DNA from: Bimastos eiseni
Lineage: Eukaryota > Annelida > Clitellata > Crassiclitellata > Lumbricidae
Assembly (NCBI GenBank): GCA_959347315.1
Contig: OY365809.1
Location: 2,645,953 to 2,709,952 of the forward strand
Reading direction: 5' to 3'
DNA length: 64,000 nucleotides
The translations under genes were made by a program, and so were the position numbers. The notes under the pieces are model-generated. The model had not been told where the DNA came from, made no database searches, and saw nothing but the letters and a program-made list of their open reading frames with translations. Shown here one piece after another: positions 33,421-43,801 of the stretch (its first letter is position 1; each line of letters opens with the position of its first letter).

Positions 33421-33954
33421 TACTACCAGTGACGGAGTTAAAGATTATATGGCGATTATGGAGTGAATTTAGATGTTGAAGAGATAAGATAATGAAGGTG
33501 TTTAAGATGTAGGAAATGATTAAAATGATTGAGATGATGGAGATATGAAGATGACAAATATTATACAGATGATGAGTATGGTGAAGATCATTAAGATGAT
33601 GTGAGATTACGAAGGTAATTGAGATGACCAAGATGACGAAGATGGTCATTACAAACTTAGAACTATATCCGGCTAACTCAAACCGAATTATTCTTTACCT
33701 TCAGTCAAGACAAGAAATCGAATGAATAATTAACTTACTGGCCGAGTCATGGTAGCTGTCGGCTGCTGGGTAAGTGCAGCCCCCTCGAGATATACTGCGA
33801 CGAGGACTGTAACTGTACTGTAAACAGAACGGACACAAACTGATCGTAATGTAAAGCAACAATGTGCTGTAAAGTAGTTAACTAATTGCAATGTTGGCTA
33901 AAAATTATGAAACGGAAGATATGCGTCAATTGCAGTTGTGAAATATTAATTCTC
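33421..33954. other. gene-less stretch
   Basis: Between 33470 and 33650 a GATGAAGAT/AAGATGATG-like degenerate purine pattern prevails. No gene was found. Confidence 0.35.
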
Positions 33955-34238
33955 ACTCTCTTTCTTCTTCTCCTACTCCTCAGTCACCTTTGCCTTCCCC
34001 TTATCCTCTCCTTCTTCTTCTTCTTCCTCCTCCTCTCCCTCTCTCTCAGTCTCTCCTCCCTCTCCATCTTTCCTTCTCCTCCTCAACATTCTCTCTCTCC
34101 CTCTACTTGCCATTTTCCTTCTTCTTCTCACTCATCGTCTTCATCTTCCACTCCTTCTTTTTACCCTCTCCTCCCCTTCTTCTCCTCTTTCTCCTTCTCC
34201 TCCTCCTCCTCCTCCTCCTCCTCCTCCTCCTCTTCATT
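33955..34238. repeat. polypyrimidine tract with CCT microsatellite
   Basis: About 280 bases of almost only C and T on the plus strand, ending in about ten CCT triplets (34200-34232). Leucine/serine-rich frames over it are artefacts. Confidence 0.9.
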
Positions 34239-34604
34239 AGTTAAGTACAGAATTTATGAGAGCGGGTGGTAATAACAGCTGTTTGACGGTTTACCAATTC
34301 TCGAACGACCACTGTATACAAAAGCCGGGTGCAGGTATGTCTCTCAGTATGCGTGAAATATGACTGCCTCAAGGTTCAGATCATAAGACGGAAAGGAAGA
34401 GGTGGAAAAATGTCAGGAACACATCCTTTCACCTAGGCCACTATATTGTCCATTGCCAAAAACATGGCAAAAACTTTCCAGAGACTCAAGTGAATACACC
34501 TAAGGAAACGAGACAACTGCTCGAAATAATTACACACCTTTTTAAATATCTAATGTGCGTCATATAATTGAGTTGGTTAAAGATGGAGCGATAATACCAA
34601 AAGT

Positions 34605-34855
34605 TTAGGAATGCGCTCCAAATGTTACCAAACTTTGACAGATGATGCCCAATTATTATACCACTGGGATGTAAATGCTATCAATGAAAAGCGAAGCTAA
34701 CCATCCGCCGAATTTTTAAAAAAGACAAATGTTAATAATTTTACGAACTCATTGGGAAACACTCGCTATCACCTTATTTACGCTTCGTAACGATCACTGA
34801 TGGTGCAAGAGTCCGCACAGCTCAAATTTCCTTAGCGACACCTATCCAATCATCA
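34605..34855. repeat. left arm of a ~250-base inverted repeat
   Basis: Bases from TTTAGGAATGCGCTCCAAATG to TAGCGACACCTATCCAATCA are, in reverse complement, closely similar to 36940-37190. Shared words include ACGAACTCATTGGGAAACAC and GATGGTGCAAGAGTCCGCAC. Arms enclose about 2.1 kb. Either the long terminal inverted repeats of a nonautonomous transposon or two opposed copies of one repeat. Confidence 0.75.
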
Positions 34856-35650
34856 TAATTGCGCCATACACACTGACGGATATCGCAAGTATTTTGTAGC
34901 GCAAAACTACTTTAAGAAATGTAGCGTTAAGCGAAACGATGCATGCACAACTTCTAATGTCGTCACACAAACTGATCGTAATCGACGGTCTTTTGTAGTG
35001 CTATTACTAATTTTGGAATTCAAGCAGGCATTAAAAGAAAGATTTTGAGTGAGTGATAGCGTCGTATCTACCGATTTTGCCATTACTACTACTGTTACCA
35101 GATGCACGTGCCTAAAGAATGGACCTTTTACCTATATAGGCCTAGCCGTGTATTTTAGCTAAGCAGACGACGCCACGCCTTTGTATTATGTTCAACTTAG
35201 CGTTGAACAATTGAATTTGTATTAGGAACTGATCGTCTATGACATTAATTATTGAGGTTCCCTAATATCTTTTGAATGACGACTTTATGGTCGTAATTTT
35301 TGTTATACATAAAGTTTAGCTAGAATTTCTTCAACTTTCAGTGCCATGTTTTGCAATCCTAACTGAACCGCTGTCAGTGTTTATTCTTGAGGACTCATAA
35401 AATTATGAATGTGAAGACACTCTTCCTCTGATCGTAAGCTCTACTCTGTGTTATGGGTGTAACAAATACTGTTCTCATTGTTTTTTATCACTTCGAGTTC
35501 AAGTTTTTAATCAACTGTCTTCGTGTTCATCCAAACCACAGGACCTAGAGACAACAAACGACAATATGAGTGCATAATTGGCAGTCATGACTGCTGGATC
35601 GTTTCCAGAATATGTGTATTCACTAACTAAGTGCTGTTAAACTCTGCCCT
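34856..35650. other. interior of the inverted-repeat structure
   Basis: AT-rich sequence with no transposase-like frame or other gene recognised. Confidence 0.35.
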
Positions 35651-35655
35651 ATCAA

Positions 35656-35764
35656 TCAATCAATCAACCAATCAATCAATCAACCAATCAACCAATCAGT
35701 CAACCAACCAACCAATCAATCAATCGATCAACCAATCAATCAATCAACCAATCAATCAATCACA
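35656..35764. repeat. CAAT microsatellite
   Basis: CAAT/CAAC tetranucleotides over about 109 bases. The Asn/Gln-rich frame is an artefact. Confidence 0.95.
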
Positions 35765-36152
35765 GAAAGTGAGCACAGGGATAAGAGAGTTGAATGTTAC
35801 ATCTATATATTATTATAAGTCAACACTTGAAACCCAATCCATACGTTATTGGTCACTATACGAACATATGAAAACAAATTAATTATTTGGATAATCGCTG
35901 GGTATACGCAAAGTGTTAAAGTTGCACCACCTGAATCACCATCATAAAGTTTCAATTTCATCGCGTATAATATTGTATCCTAGCTTTTCGTATATCCCAT
36001 GACTCAAAATATCAAACGGGTTATTCAAACGACTTTCATAACTTACGGAGATATCGTGTTTTATGACCCAGAAAATATTATATTAGGTTAACTTTGGATA
36101 ACTAACTACTGATGGAGCATAGCTACAATTAATAAATGGAAACAATAAACTC
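35765..36152. other. gene-less stretch
   Basis: No exon or classified repeat was recognised. Confidence 0.3.
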
Positions 36153-36330
36153 CACTATCATCAACACCCCCATCTGTATCATTAACACCCCCATCTGTAT
36201 CATCAACACCCTCCACCTGTATCATTAACACCCCCATCTGTATCATCAACACCCTCCACCTGTATCATTAACACCCCCATCTGTATCATCAACACCCTCC
36301 ACCTGTATCATTAACACCTCCCCCATTTGT
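36153..36330 (+). repeat. 22/44-base minisatellite
   Basis: Units read CCCCCATCTGTATCATCAAC alternating with CCTCCACCTGTATCATTAAC, giving a higher-order period near 43-44 bases with about three to four double units. Confidence 0.85.
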
Positions 36331-36939
36331 CTCCATCATGGTACGGCTTGGAAGCCATCAATCTGTCAAACGACTCCGCGGCGGGAACAAACGCTTTTTC
36401 TTTATTTACACTCCTCGACAGCGTTCTCAGTCGTTAATATCGACAGAAAATACGATCTGCGTCTCTTATTGACGAATAAATGCACTTTATAGTCGGATAT
36501 TAATTCGTTATATAAAGCGTCCAACATGCAATCTTGTTCTTATGCTATCTATTTAATAAGTAAGCGCCTGCGTCTTTCAGAACTAAAACTACAAAAACTA
36601 TGATTACGTAACTGATGCATATTTGTGTTAAAACATATAAATACGGCCCTCGTTATTATTATCTCAGCATTGGATAACACCCTCGTTTACTATACCTTTC
36701 TTCGCACTTGCGTCGGCGTTGAATGAATTAGGTAATTTTTTTCTTTTCAACATTGTGTGCAGCCTATTCTTGCGTTTTCTGCCAACTGATCTGCTGCCAA
36801 AAGTTGAAATCGACTTTGTACTAATTTTTTGTATGACCTTTTGATATCATTTCTTGATATCAAATAAAACCGCTTTCTTATATGATTACTGTACATAATC
36901 ATGCAAAATATTTGGGTTTATTCTGAAATCATTGGATAG
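36331..36939. other. gene-less stretch
   Basis: AT-rich. No exon, RNA gene or classified repeat was recognised. Confidence 0.3.
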
Positions 36940-37190
36940 ATGTCGCTAAGGAATATCAATTTCTTTAAATTTGAGCTGTGCGGACTCTTGCACCATCAAT
37001 GATGGTTATGAAGCGCAAATCTGGTGATAGCGAGTGTTTCCCAATGAGTTCGTAAAATTTTTATTGTTTTTTTTATAAATTCGGCAGATGGTTAGCTTCA
37101 CGTTTCATTGATAGCGTTTACATCCCAGTGGTCTTGGGCATCATCTGTAAAAGTTTGGTAACATTTGGAGCGCATCCCTAAATCTTCAGA
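36940..37190. repeat. right arm of the ~250-base inverted repeat
   Basis: Reverse complement of 34605-34855 with scattered substitutions and small indels. One indel adds AAAGAAATTGATA next to the CTCAAATTT word. See the left arm. Confidence 0.75.
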
Positions 37191-37224
37191 TCTACCAATA
37201 GAGCTGCAAGTGCTGTAATAATAT

Positions 37225-37310
37225 ACCAAGCAAATTTCTGTCGACGGCAACAGCCATTGTTGTCATAAGCTGTCGTTAAACTCTGGATCCAATCCAATCC
37301 AATAATGCCA
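37225..37310 (+). repeat. GTTGTCATAAGCTGTCGTTAA module
   Basis: GCCATTGTTGTCATAAGCTG, then GTCGTTAAACTCTGGATCC, preceded by CAAATTTCTGTCGACGGCAAC. The same string order is at 18250-18310. Confidence 0.65.
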
Positions 37311-37656
37311 CCGAATACTTTCGCACACAAAATCGGTGCTAATATTTATAACCTTGGCCTCGACGCTATTATATATATATATATATATAAATAGCTGGTG
37401 ATAGATGGCCTGACTGCTTCGACTCTGCAACTATATATGTATCAGAGACTCAGTACTTATCACAGGGCTTTGAACTTAACCCTTGACCCAGGGCTTAACC
37501 TTAGGCCATCATAGAGACTTCCGCTTCACGCTTACTTGTCTTACTTCCGTCCGACTAAATCCGGAGTTCAAGGGACCGCTTTTGACAACATTGGTCGTTG
37601 CAGGCGATAGAAATGTGCTTGGCATATTACAGTTCTCCTCCACTGGTCGGGCTCTG

Positions 37657-37720
37657 CCAGTGCCAGTCCCAAGCCAGGATAAGGTTGTGGTCCCTGTTAC
37701 CACACAAACTGCAACTGCAC
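37657..37720 (+). repeat. copy of AAGCCTGGATAAAGGAGG repeat
   Basis: CTGCCAGTGCCAGTCCCAAGC, CAGGATAAGG and a GTTACCACACAAACTGCAACT end follow the module layout. Confidence 0.55.
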
Positions 37721-37913
37721 ACACGCTCAGAGACTAATAATAGAATTTATTGTTCCACCAGAAACTGTGAAAGTAGCTCACGAGCCACCTCTCGCAATCT
37801 GGTTATGAATAAAGAAAAGGAATGATCCTTTGATTTTGCGTATCAGAGTATCGTCAATCTGAAACTGCTGCCACTACTAGATACTGCAACTAAGCACTGC
37901 TTGCTCTTTGGCT

Positions 37914-37995
37914 GTGCCAGTCCCAAGCCTGGATAACAGAGGAGGAAGACGCTAATGATTACTTGCATCGCTTAGTGTCGTTAAACAGAAACAAC
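37914..37995 (+). repeat. copy of AAGCCTGGATAAAGGAGG repeat
   Basis: GTGCCAGTCCCAAGCCTGGAT, AACAGAGGAGGAAGACGC and TTAGTGTCGTTAAACAG follow the module layout closely. A shorter copy lies about 530 bases on, at 38449-38495 (GCCAGTCCCATATCTCTGGG). Confidence 0.6.
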
Positions 37996-37999
37996 TGCA

Positions 38000-38655
38000 G
38001 CAAAAGCTGTATTATGTCAAAGTATTTGTTCAGGAGCATTGGATTTAAGATGTGAAGGAAGAGAGAGACAGATCTCTAAACAAATATACACGTGTAGACT
38101 ACTAGGCAATCCCAAAGATGTTCTTCCGAAATCCAAGATGGCATCCAAATGACCGTCACTCTTATTAGCATAAGCAGGTGAATTTTCACGATGGTTCTAA
38201 GATTGCGAGTAATTACAAATGCTTAGAGTTCCTAAAAACCCTCGGAGCAATTTGTAGTCTATTGTCGAAATGGACGGTCATTTTGGACGCCAACATGGAT
38301 TCTGGAAACAGCTACAGATGTTAATGACACCCATTATCCTGGAGCTACCCTGAAAAATCCAGTTTGTTATAATTAATATGAGCTATTTCCACCCCACAAC
38401 TATACAATGCTCTTTAAAGTCTGAAGCCATTCACCCCTTTATTCGATATGCCAGTCCCATATCTCTGGGCAAAGGAGAAGGGCGACTGATGGAATATAGC
38501 GAGATGGATAGAGGAGACTGAAAAAGATGACGATGAATTATTTTAAAATTATATTTGCACACCTTTTTTATGTCAGTATCCGCTTTATTTATATACGAAG
38601 AATCACAATGGCATAAGATAAGTATAGAAACCTGTAGAAAATTGGAAGTGAATTT
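38000..38655. other. gene-less stretch
   Basis: A weak inverted similarity links 38118-38160 (AAATCCAAGATGGCATCCAA) with the reverse complement of 38260-38305 (GAATCCATGTTGGCGTCCAA). No gene was found. Confidence 0.35.
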
Positions 38656-38659
38656 TCAT

Positions 38660-39100
38660 TTCTTAGCGTTGGCACGCCATGGCGCCTGGTGGACAGTCCA
38701 CACTCCCTCGCCGTCTCATCTTCCCACCGATGGCCAGTGCGTTCGTCATTGCTGTCTAGACTGCCATGCCCGCAGTTTGAGCAGAAATCTCATATCAAAT
38801 CTCTGTGTGGATGTCATCTATTGAATACATATTTCTATAATGTCTCTCCAAAACGATCAGCCCTAATCATAGTTTGTCGACATTGTGGTTCCATTTGCCC
38901 GTACAAGAGCCATATCAAACCAGGCATTGTCTGTGGTAGGTTATACGTCTGCTCCCTAAATCTGGTATACATAGCTTATGGCCATTTGAAAACTTATTCT
39001 ATTGAATGGGAAGAGATGCACAGCACGTTTTTGAGTATAGGCCTAGTTACCTGGAAAGGGCGCTATATAATTTATATTTTTCGATTGAATTTCTGAACGA
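38660..39100 (+). mobile_element. LINE (L2/CR1-like) 3' remnant
   Basis: Near 38883 the plus strand reads VVPFARTRAISNQAFSVV, matching VVPFTRTTTKQNRVFSV at 12240. The end reads TTACCTGGAAAGGGCGCTATA followed by an AT-rich tail. Multiple stops show it is dead. Confidence 0.65.
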
Positions 39101-39455
39101 ATAAAAATAAAAATTCATCGCTGAAAGACAGCAGCGTGTAGCGCTTAAAGAGTTTTCAATTAGCCTATGATTTTGTATACGACCTTAGGGAATGAATTTT
39201 TTAGCGTATTATTAAACGCAGTGATTGAAATGAAGTGAATTACATGCGATGATCTTGATGGTGCTCCAGCTGCATGTCTTACTCGAGCTGTTACATTTTT
39301 CATCAATCAGCTGATCACGTGTTGACTCATTTCTAAAACTTTATTTCGATCTGGTTTACTGTCTGGCTTAATAATAATCAACAGTAATGCGATCTTTCGT
39401 AGGTCTCTTCCTTCCGAATGTATTGAAAGGCATTTCATTTGGTTTCAATAATTAT
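39101..39455. other. gene-less stretch
   Basis: No exon or classified repeat was recognised. Confidence 0.3.
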
Positions 39456-39460
39456 TATCT

Positions 39461-39668
39461 ATTGATATCTATTGATATCTATTGATATCTATTGATATCT
39501 ATTGATATCTATTGATATCTATTGATATCTATTGATATCTATTGATATCTATTGATATCTATTGATATCTATTGATATCTATTGATATCTATTGATATCT
39601 ATTGATATCTATTGATATCTATTGATATCTATTGATATCTATTGATATCTATTGATATCTATTGATAT
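39461..39668. repeat. perfect 10-mer array (ATTGATATCT)n
   Basis: About 20.8 identical units without a single substitution. The unit contains the EcoRV palindrome GATATC. Homogeneity suggests recent expansion or array collapse/expansion in assembly. Confidence 0.98.
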
Positions 39669-39885
39669 GACGACGTTCTTCGTACACTGACTGCTGTTAA
39701 TGACGACCACATCACTTTGGCGGATAAGGGAAGATCGACGTGAAAAGGCGCTTTATAAGGCATGTACATGGACACATAAATATTTAATACTTATACTTAG
39801 ATATATACAAAAATACGCATATTTTATAGAATATATATATATATAATATATATATACATAATATATATTTATATTATATGCTGGA

Positions 39886-40284
39886 TACTATTCTATTTAC
39901 TATTCTATTTACTATTTTATCTATTATTCTATTTACTATTCTATTTACTATTCTATTTACTATTCTATTTACTATTCTATTTACTATTCTATTTACTATT
40001 CTATTTACTATTCTATTTACTATTCTATTTACTATTCTATTTACTATTCTATTTACTTTTCTATTTACTATTCTATCTACTATTCTATTTACTATTCTAT
40101 TTACTATTCTATTTACTGTTCTATTTACTATTCTTTTTACTGTTCTATTTACTGTTCTATTTACTATTCTATTTACTATTCTATTTACTATTCTATCTAC
40201 TATTCTATTTACTATTCTATCTACTATTCTATTTACTATTCCATTTACTATTCTATCTACTATTCTATTTACTATTCTTTTTAC
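39886..40284. repeat. 12-mer array (TTCTATTTACTA)n
   Basis: About 33 units with a few substitutions. Because 12 is a multiple of three, one frame stays open as an FTIL repeat; this is not a gene. On the minus strand the array is (GTAAATAGAATA)n and follows directly after a retroposon-like 3' end. Confidence 0.97.
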
Positions 40285-40345
40285 GGATTTATAAAGCGCC
40301 TCTCACAGTATAAAACCTAAACAAAGGCGCTAATTAAATGCATAC
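40285..40345 (-). mobile_element. LINE/SINE 3' end feeding the 12-mer array
   Basis: On the minus strand the sequence reads GAGAGGCGCTTTATAAATCC, then the (GTAAATAGAATA)n array. At 12678-12712 the similar GAGAGGCGCTTTTAAAATCC is followed by GTAAATAGAATAGAATA, which is a normal short tail. Confidence 0.65.
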
Positions 40346-40483
40346 TATTCATATGCATAAAAGCCTTATTAGAGACATTCATTCGTATACATACATGTGC
40401 ATGCAGATAGAATAATGGAGTATCCCTTAGCTGCTGCTAAGTGTCTTTTAAATGGAGTAACCTAAGTTATGGAGGAGTCATTC

Positions 40484-40650
40484 TGAGAGAGAGAAAGAGA
40501 CAGACAGACAGACAGACAGATAGATATAGTTTGATAGATAGATAAGTAGGCATGCAGACAGACAGACAGGCACAGAGAGAGAGAGAGAGACAGACAGATA
40601 GATAGACATAGAAAAAGAGAAAGAGAGAGAGAGAGAGAAACAGAGAGTGG
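40484..40650. repeat. GA / GACA / GATA microsatellite
   Basis: GAGA, GACA and GATA tetranucleotide runs over about 170 bases. Confidence 0.95.
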
Positions 40651-41136
40651 GAGAGATACAAACTATTTCTCTCTGTGTAGCATTAACAACCGTTTATAAT
40701 AATATCCGGATTCGTCTGCATACGCCGATGGGGGGCGGTGACCCTTTGGGTCATGACCCTTTGGGTCATCAGCCACTCTCAACCAAACCGGTTAATTAGT
40801 CGTCGAGTCACGAGTTCGATGTTCACACGCACCCGAACCTGTGAGAAAACGATGAGAGACAGAAAACAGACGACGACGTATCATACATCCAACATTCAAT
40901 TAAAATCTCAATTGACAACCATTGACAACACATATAATTATAATAGGCAATAACCAATCACATCATATAACATATAGATAGGACCATATACATACATATT
41001 ATATGTATAATTATTGTATAATATATGTACGCAAGTGAACTATTATGCATAAATATAATATATTATATATATATATATATATATTATATGAAATATCATA
41101 TAAAAATTTGAAATATTGTACATAATGTGTATATAT
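40651..41136. other. gene-less stretch
   Basis: No gene was recognised. A TGACCCTTTGGGTCA palindrome-like duplication lies at 40738-40768 (GTGACCCTTTGGGTCATGACC, repeated). A TA run is at 41060-41085. Confidence 0.35.
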
Positions 41137-41430
41137 CAGAGGTGTAACAAGGTTTTGAAAAGTGGGGATATAATGAAAAAAATATTGCGCGAAGCGCCAA
41201 AATGTTTTTGGTCCTCCCACTTTTTGAATTTTGCTCCCCAGAAATTTGAAAAACGGGAGCACAAAATATCTTAACAAAAGTATTCTTAAAAATCCATTGG
41301 ATAAACATAAAAAAAGAACCGGATTTGGGGGGCAAATGAGGGGCACTGAGCACTAAAACTGGGGGGCTTTGCCCCCCAGTTTCAAAACGGGGGGGCCGGT
41401 GCCCCTTCTGCCCCCGCTTGTTACACCCCG
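41137..41430. mobile_element. MITE, ~0.3 kb, GGTGTAACAAG termini
   Basis: The left end CAGAGGTGTAACAAG and the right end CTTGTTACACCCCG are inverted repeats. Internal G- and C-runs (AACTGGGGGGCTTTGCCCCCC) form another hairpin. Flanks are TA-rich (GTATATAT and GATATATA), so a target duplication cannot be proven. It has no coding capacity. The termini are hAT-like. Confidence 0.7.
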
Positions 41431-41880
41431 GATATATATATATATCTATATATATATATTTATATATACATATACATATATATATATATAATATATATAA
41501 AATACTTCACATATATATCTATATATTGTACATAGTACATGTGTATACTCGTAAACAGAATATGTATATATGTATGAAATATTATATACATTTGTGAAGT
41601 ATTTTATGTATGTAATATTATGACCAAAGTAGGGATATATTGACTATTGTATGAGCCCCATGTATTCATATGTGTATTTGCGTATATAATAAGGGTGTGT
41701 ATACTGTAATGTTTGGTGTTGAAATGTAGACGTGCAGTGGACTTAAATGGGTCACTCACTAATTCTGTGTCCCGTATCCTAATCATGCGAGTTATTTGTG
41801 CTTGTAGATAACACCACATCATACTAATTACATATATATATAATATAAATACATAAACACACATTTATATCTGCACCATG
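41431..41880. other. AT-rich gene-less stretch
   Basis: TA microsatellite patches at 41430-41500. Otherwise AT-rich sequence without recognised genes. Confidence 0.4.
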
Positions 41881-41884
41881 TATG

Positions 41885-42135
41885 GCACATTGGCCGATTG
41901 GTTCAAGGGGTCGGCCCTTAACACAGAGTGTGGGCTGAGTGAGCGGATTCGACCCTCGTCCGAGGCGTCGGTCACTGTGTAGGAACCTTGAGTAAGTCCT
42001 TCGCGCACGATTGCTCTGCATTAAAACTGCAGTTGCGTCGTCGAGGCGCGGACACTTTTGAGCAAAAAATGTTGGAACAAGGGCAATATCAAATTTGAGA
42101 ATAAATGCAATACAATTCAATTCATTTATTGCAGT
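41885..42135 (+). mobile_element. tRNA-derived SINE
   Basis: TGGCCGATTGGTTCAAGGGG is A-box-like and GCGGATTCGACCCTCG contains a good B box (GATTCGACC) about 45 bases on. The body GGAACCTTGAGTAAGTCCTT and TTGCTCTGCATTAAAACTGC is shared with 26509-26645, 63545-63735 and 17700. It is not a functional tRNA because no acceptor stem forms. Confidence 0.7.
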
Positions 42136-42247
42136 CACTGAACCCAAATAGAAATAAAAATTATTTTTTCATCAATCAGCAACAATAGGGGACCCGGAAA
42201 AGACAATCAATAGTCCCGCTAAGTAGGGCCCCCTAAATAAATTACAA

Positions 42248-43204
42248 CAGCGTTTCCCAATCTTTTTGGGCCGCGGAACCCTTTTGATCTTCAAAACCAT
42301 CGTATTATGTTGTAGGCAAAACGCTTGAGAATGCAGATAATTACAGGTTTAGGTATAAAGTAGGCTAAATTAACTAACGCAAATATTGATGACAATGACA
42401 TGGGCCTAATAATATTATATGAATTCTCTTTCGGTAAATTCTTATTTTAACGTCGTAAATTATTGCCGTTGGTTGAAACATGTATTTAACAAAGAACCGT
42501 GCAAAAATGAAAGCTGGATTGATTCAAAGAGTTATATTTAGTTGAGAGCTCGATTGATGAATAGATTTGTGTTTAACTGGGAGCTAGAACTGTGTAAAGA
42601 ATTCTACATTACAAGAACTTTGATTAATGTTGAGATTTCTGCTTAAATAGAAGCGAAAATGTTAAAAGGATTTCCTCCGAAATGAAAGCGGGAAAAATGA
42701 GAAAGGTTCCACGTCAAATAAAGTGCTCATTTCTATCCATGCAGCTTCTATATACGCATAGATGGACTAATTATTTTCTTCAATTGCATCTTTTCATCAA
42801 TGCACAAGGAGGACATCTCTTCGTCAATCCAACTTCCATTTAAGTATGATTTATTTCATCAATTGAGCTCCCAGTTACACAGGAAATTTTTCATCAACCC
42901 AGCTCACAGTTAAACGGACTTCTTTTCACAAATCTCGCTTCTACTACCGACGCGTCGACGCTAACACGGCTTAGCCAGATTTTCCATGTAGAATTTACGA
43001 AGCGTTTTCTTAATCTGGGTAATTTACGATGCTAAAATAAGATTTTGCGATTTTGTTTACCTTTCTTCCATATTAAGTTATATGCAGATGTTAAGCAAAA
43101 AGTCTCCAATGGAAAATTCTGTTCACACTGAAAGTTTTCCGCAGAACCCCAGTCGTCACCTCACGGAACCATAGGGTTCCGCTGAACACAGTTGGAAAGC
43201 ACTG
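42248..43204. mobile_element. nonautonomous hAT-like transposon, older copy
   Basis: The left end CAGCGTTTCCCAATCTTTTT with GGGCCGCGGAACCC and the right end (minus) CAGTGCTTTCCAACTGTG with CGGAACCC form imperfect terminal inverted repeats of hAT type. Flanking 8-mers AATTACAA and AATCGCAA agree at six of eight positions, consistent with a decayed 8-bp target duplication. The interior has no transposase frame. It contains GAGCTGGATTGATGAA-like short repeats (42500-42660) facing similar ones in the opposite direction (42770-42930). Confidence 0.7.
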
Positions 43205-43800
43205 AATCGCAACATCAATTGTTAACGAGAAGCAGACCCTTTTATATAAAGTTGAGTGATAGTGTTTTAAAGGTGTGTATACAACGTGAGCGCGGTCATT
43301 AATTCAAGTATAACGTTTTCTACGGGAATGCGCCAATGAGTTCGATACAGAAATGTGCCATCGTTTTGTTTTGTAATTGTAATCACGACCATTTATAGAG
43401 CGCCGTTGGTATCAAACAACACCATAGAACACTTTATAAGGATGTTCACTGTTAGCGCAAGTTAAACATAAAAATCGCGGGATATCATACATAGAAAGTA
43501 AAACTTTAGTGGTTTTATAAGCAGGAGAGGTTTTGGTTTCCTGAATGGTTGTCGCGCAAGGAATAAGATAATGAGCGTAGTCATCAGAAAGACGCTGGGA
43601 GTGGCATGAATTACGAACAAAGTACGAGAGGCCAGGATGAGATGGTTAGGTCGTGTGATGAGAGGAGAGGACGCAATCTGTATTCAAAGACTTACCAGAG
43701 CAGAGCTCATCGTACGCCGCAGACAGGACCAACAGAAAAAGAGATGGGCTATATGGTATAATATGACTAGAAACTTATGAAATTGAAGAAAGAGGACACT
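43205..43800. other. gene-less stretch
   Basis: No gene was called. Around 43560-43790 the plus strand carries short words (GAGGCCAGGATGAGATGG, GTCGTGTGATGAGAGGAG) similar to R-W-x-GHVMR-type LINE text, but it is too broken to assign. Confidence 0.35.
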
Positions 43801-43801
43801 T

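Noticed and set aside
36153..36330. CRISPR-like regular repeats
   Set aside because: Units are contiguous minisatellite copies without unique spacers, in an animal genome.
39878..40294. 138-codon frame of FTIL repeats resembling a membrane protein
   Set aside because: The 12-base repeat unit keeps the frame open. No start context, splice sites or non-repetitive coding sequence are present.
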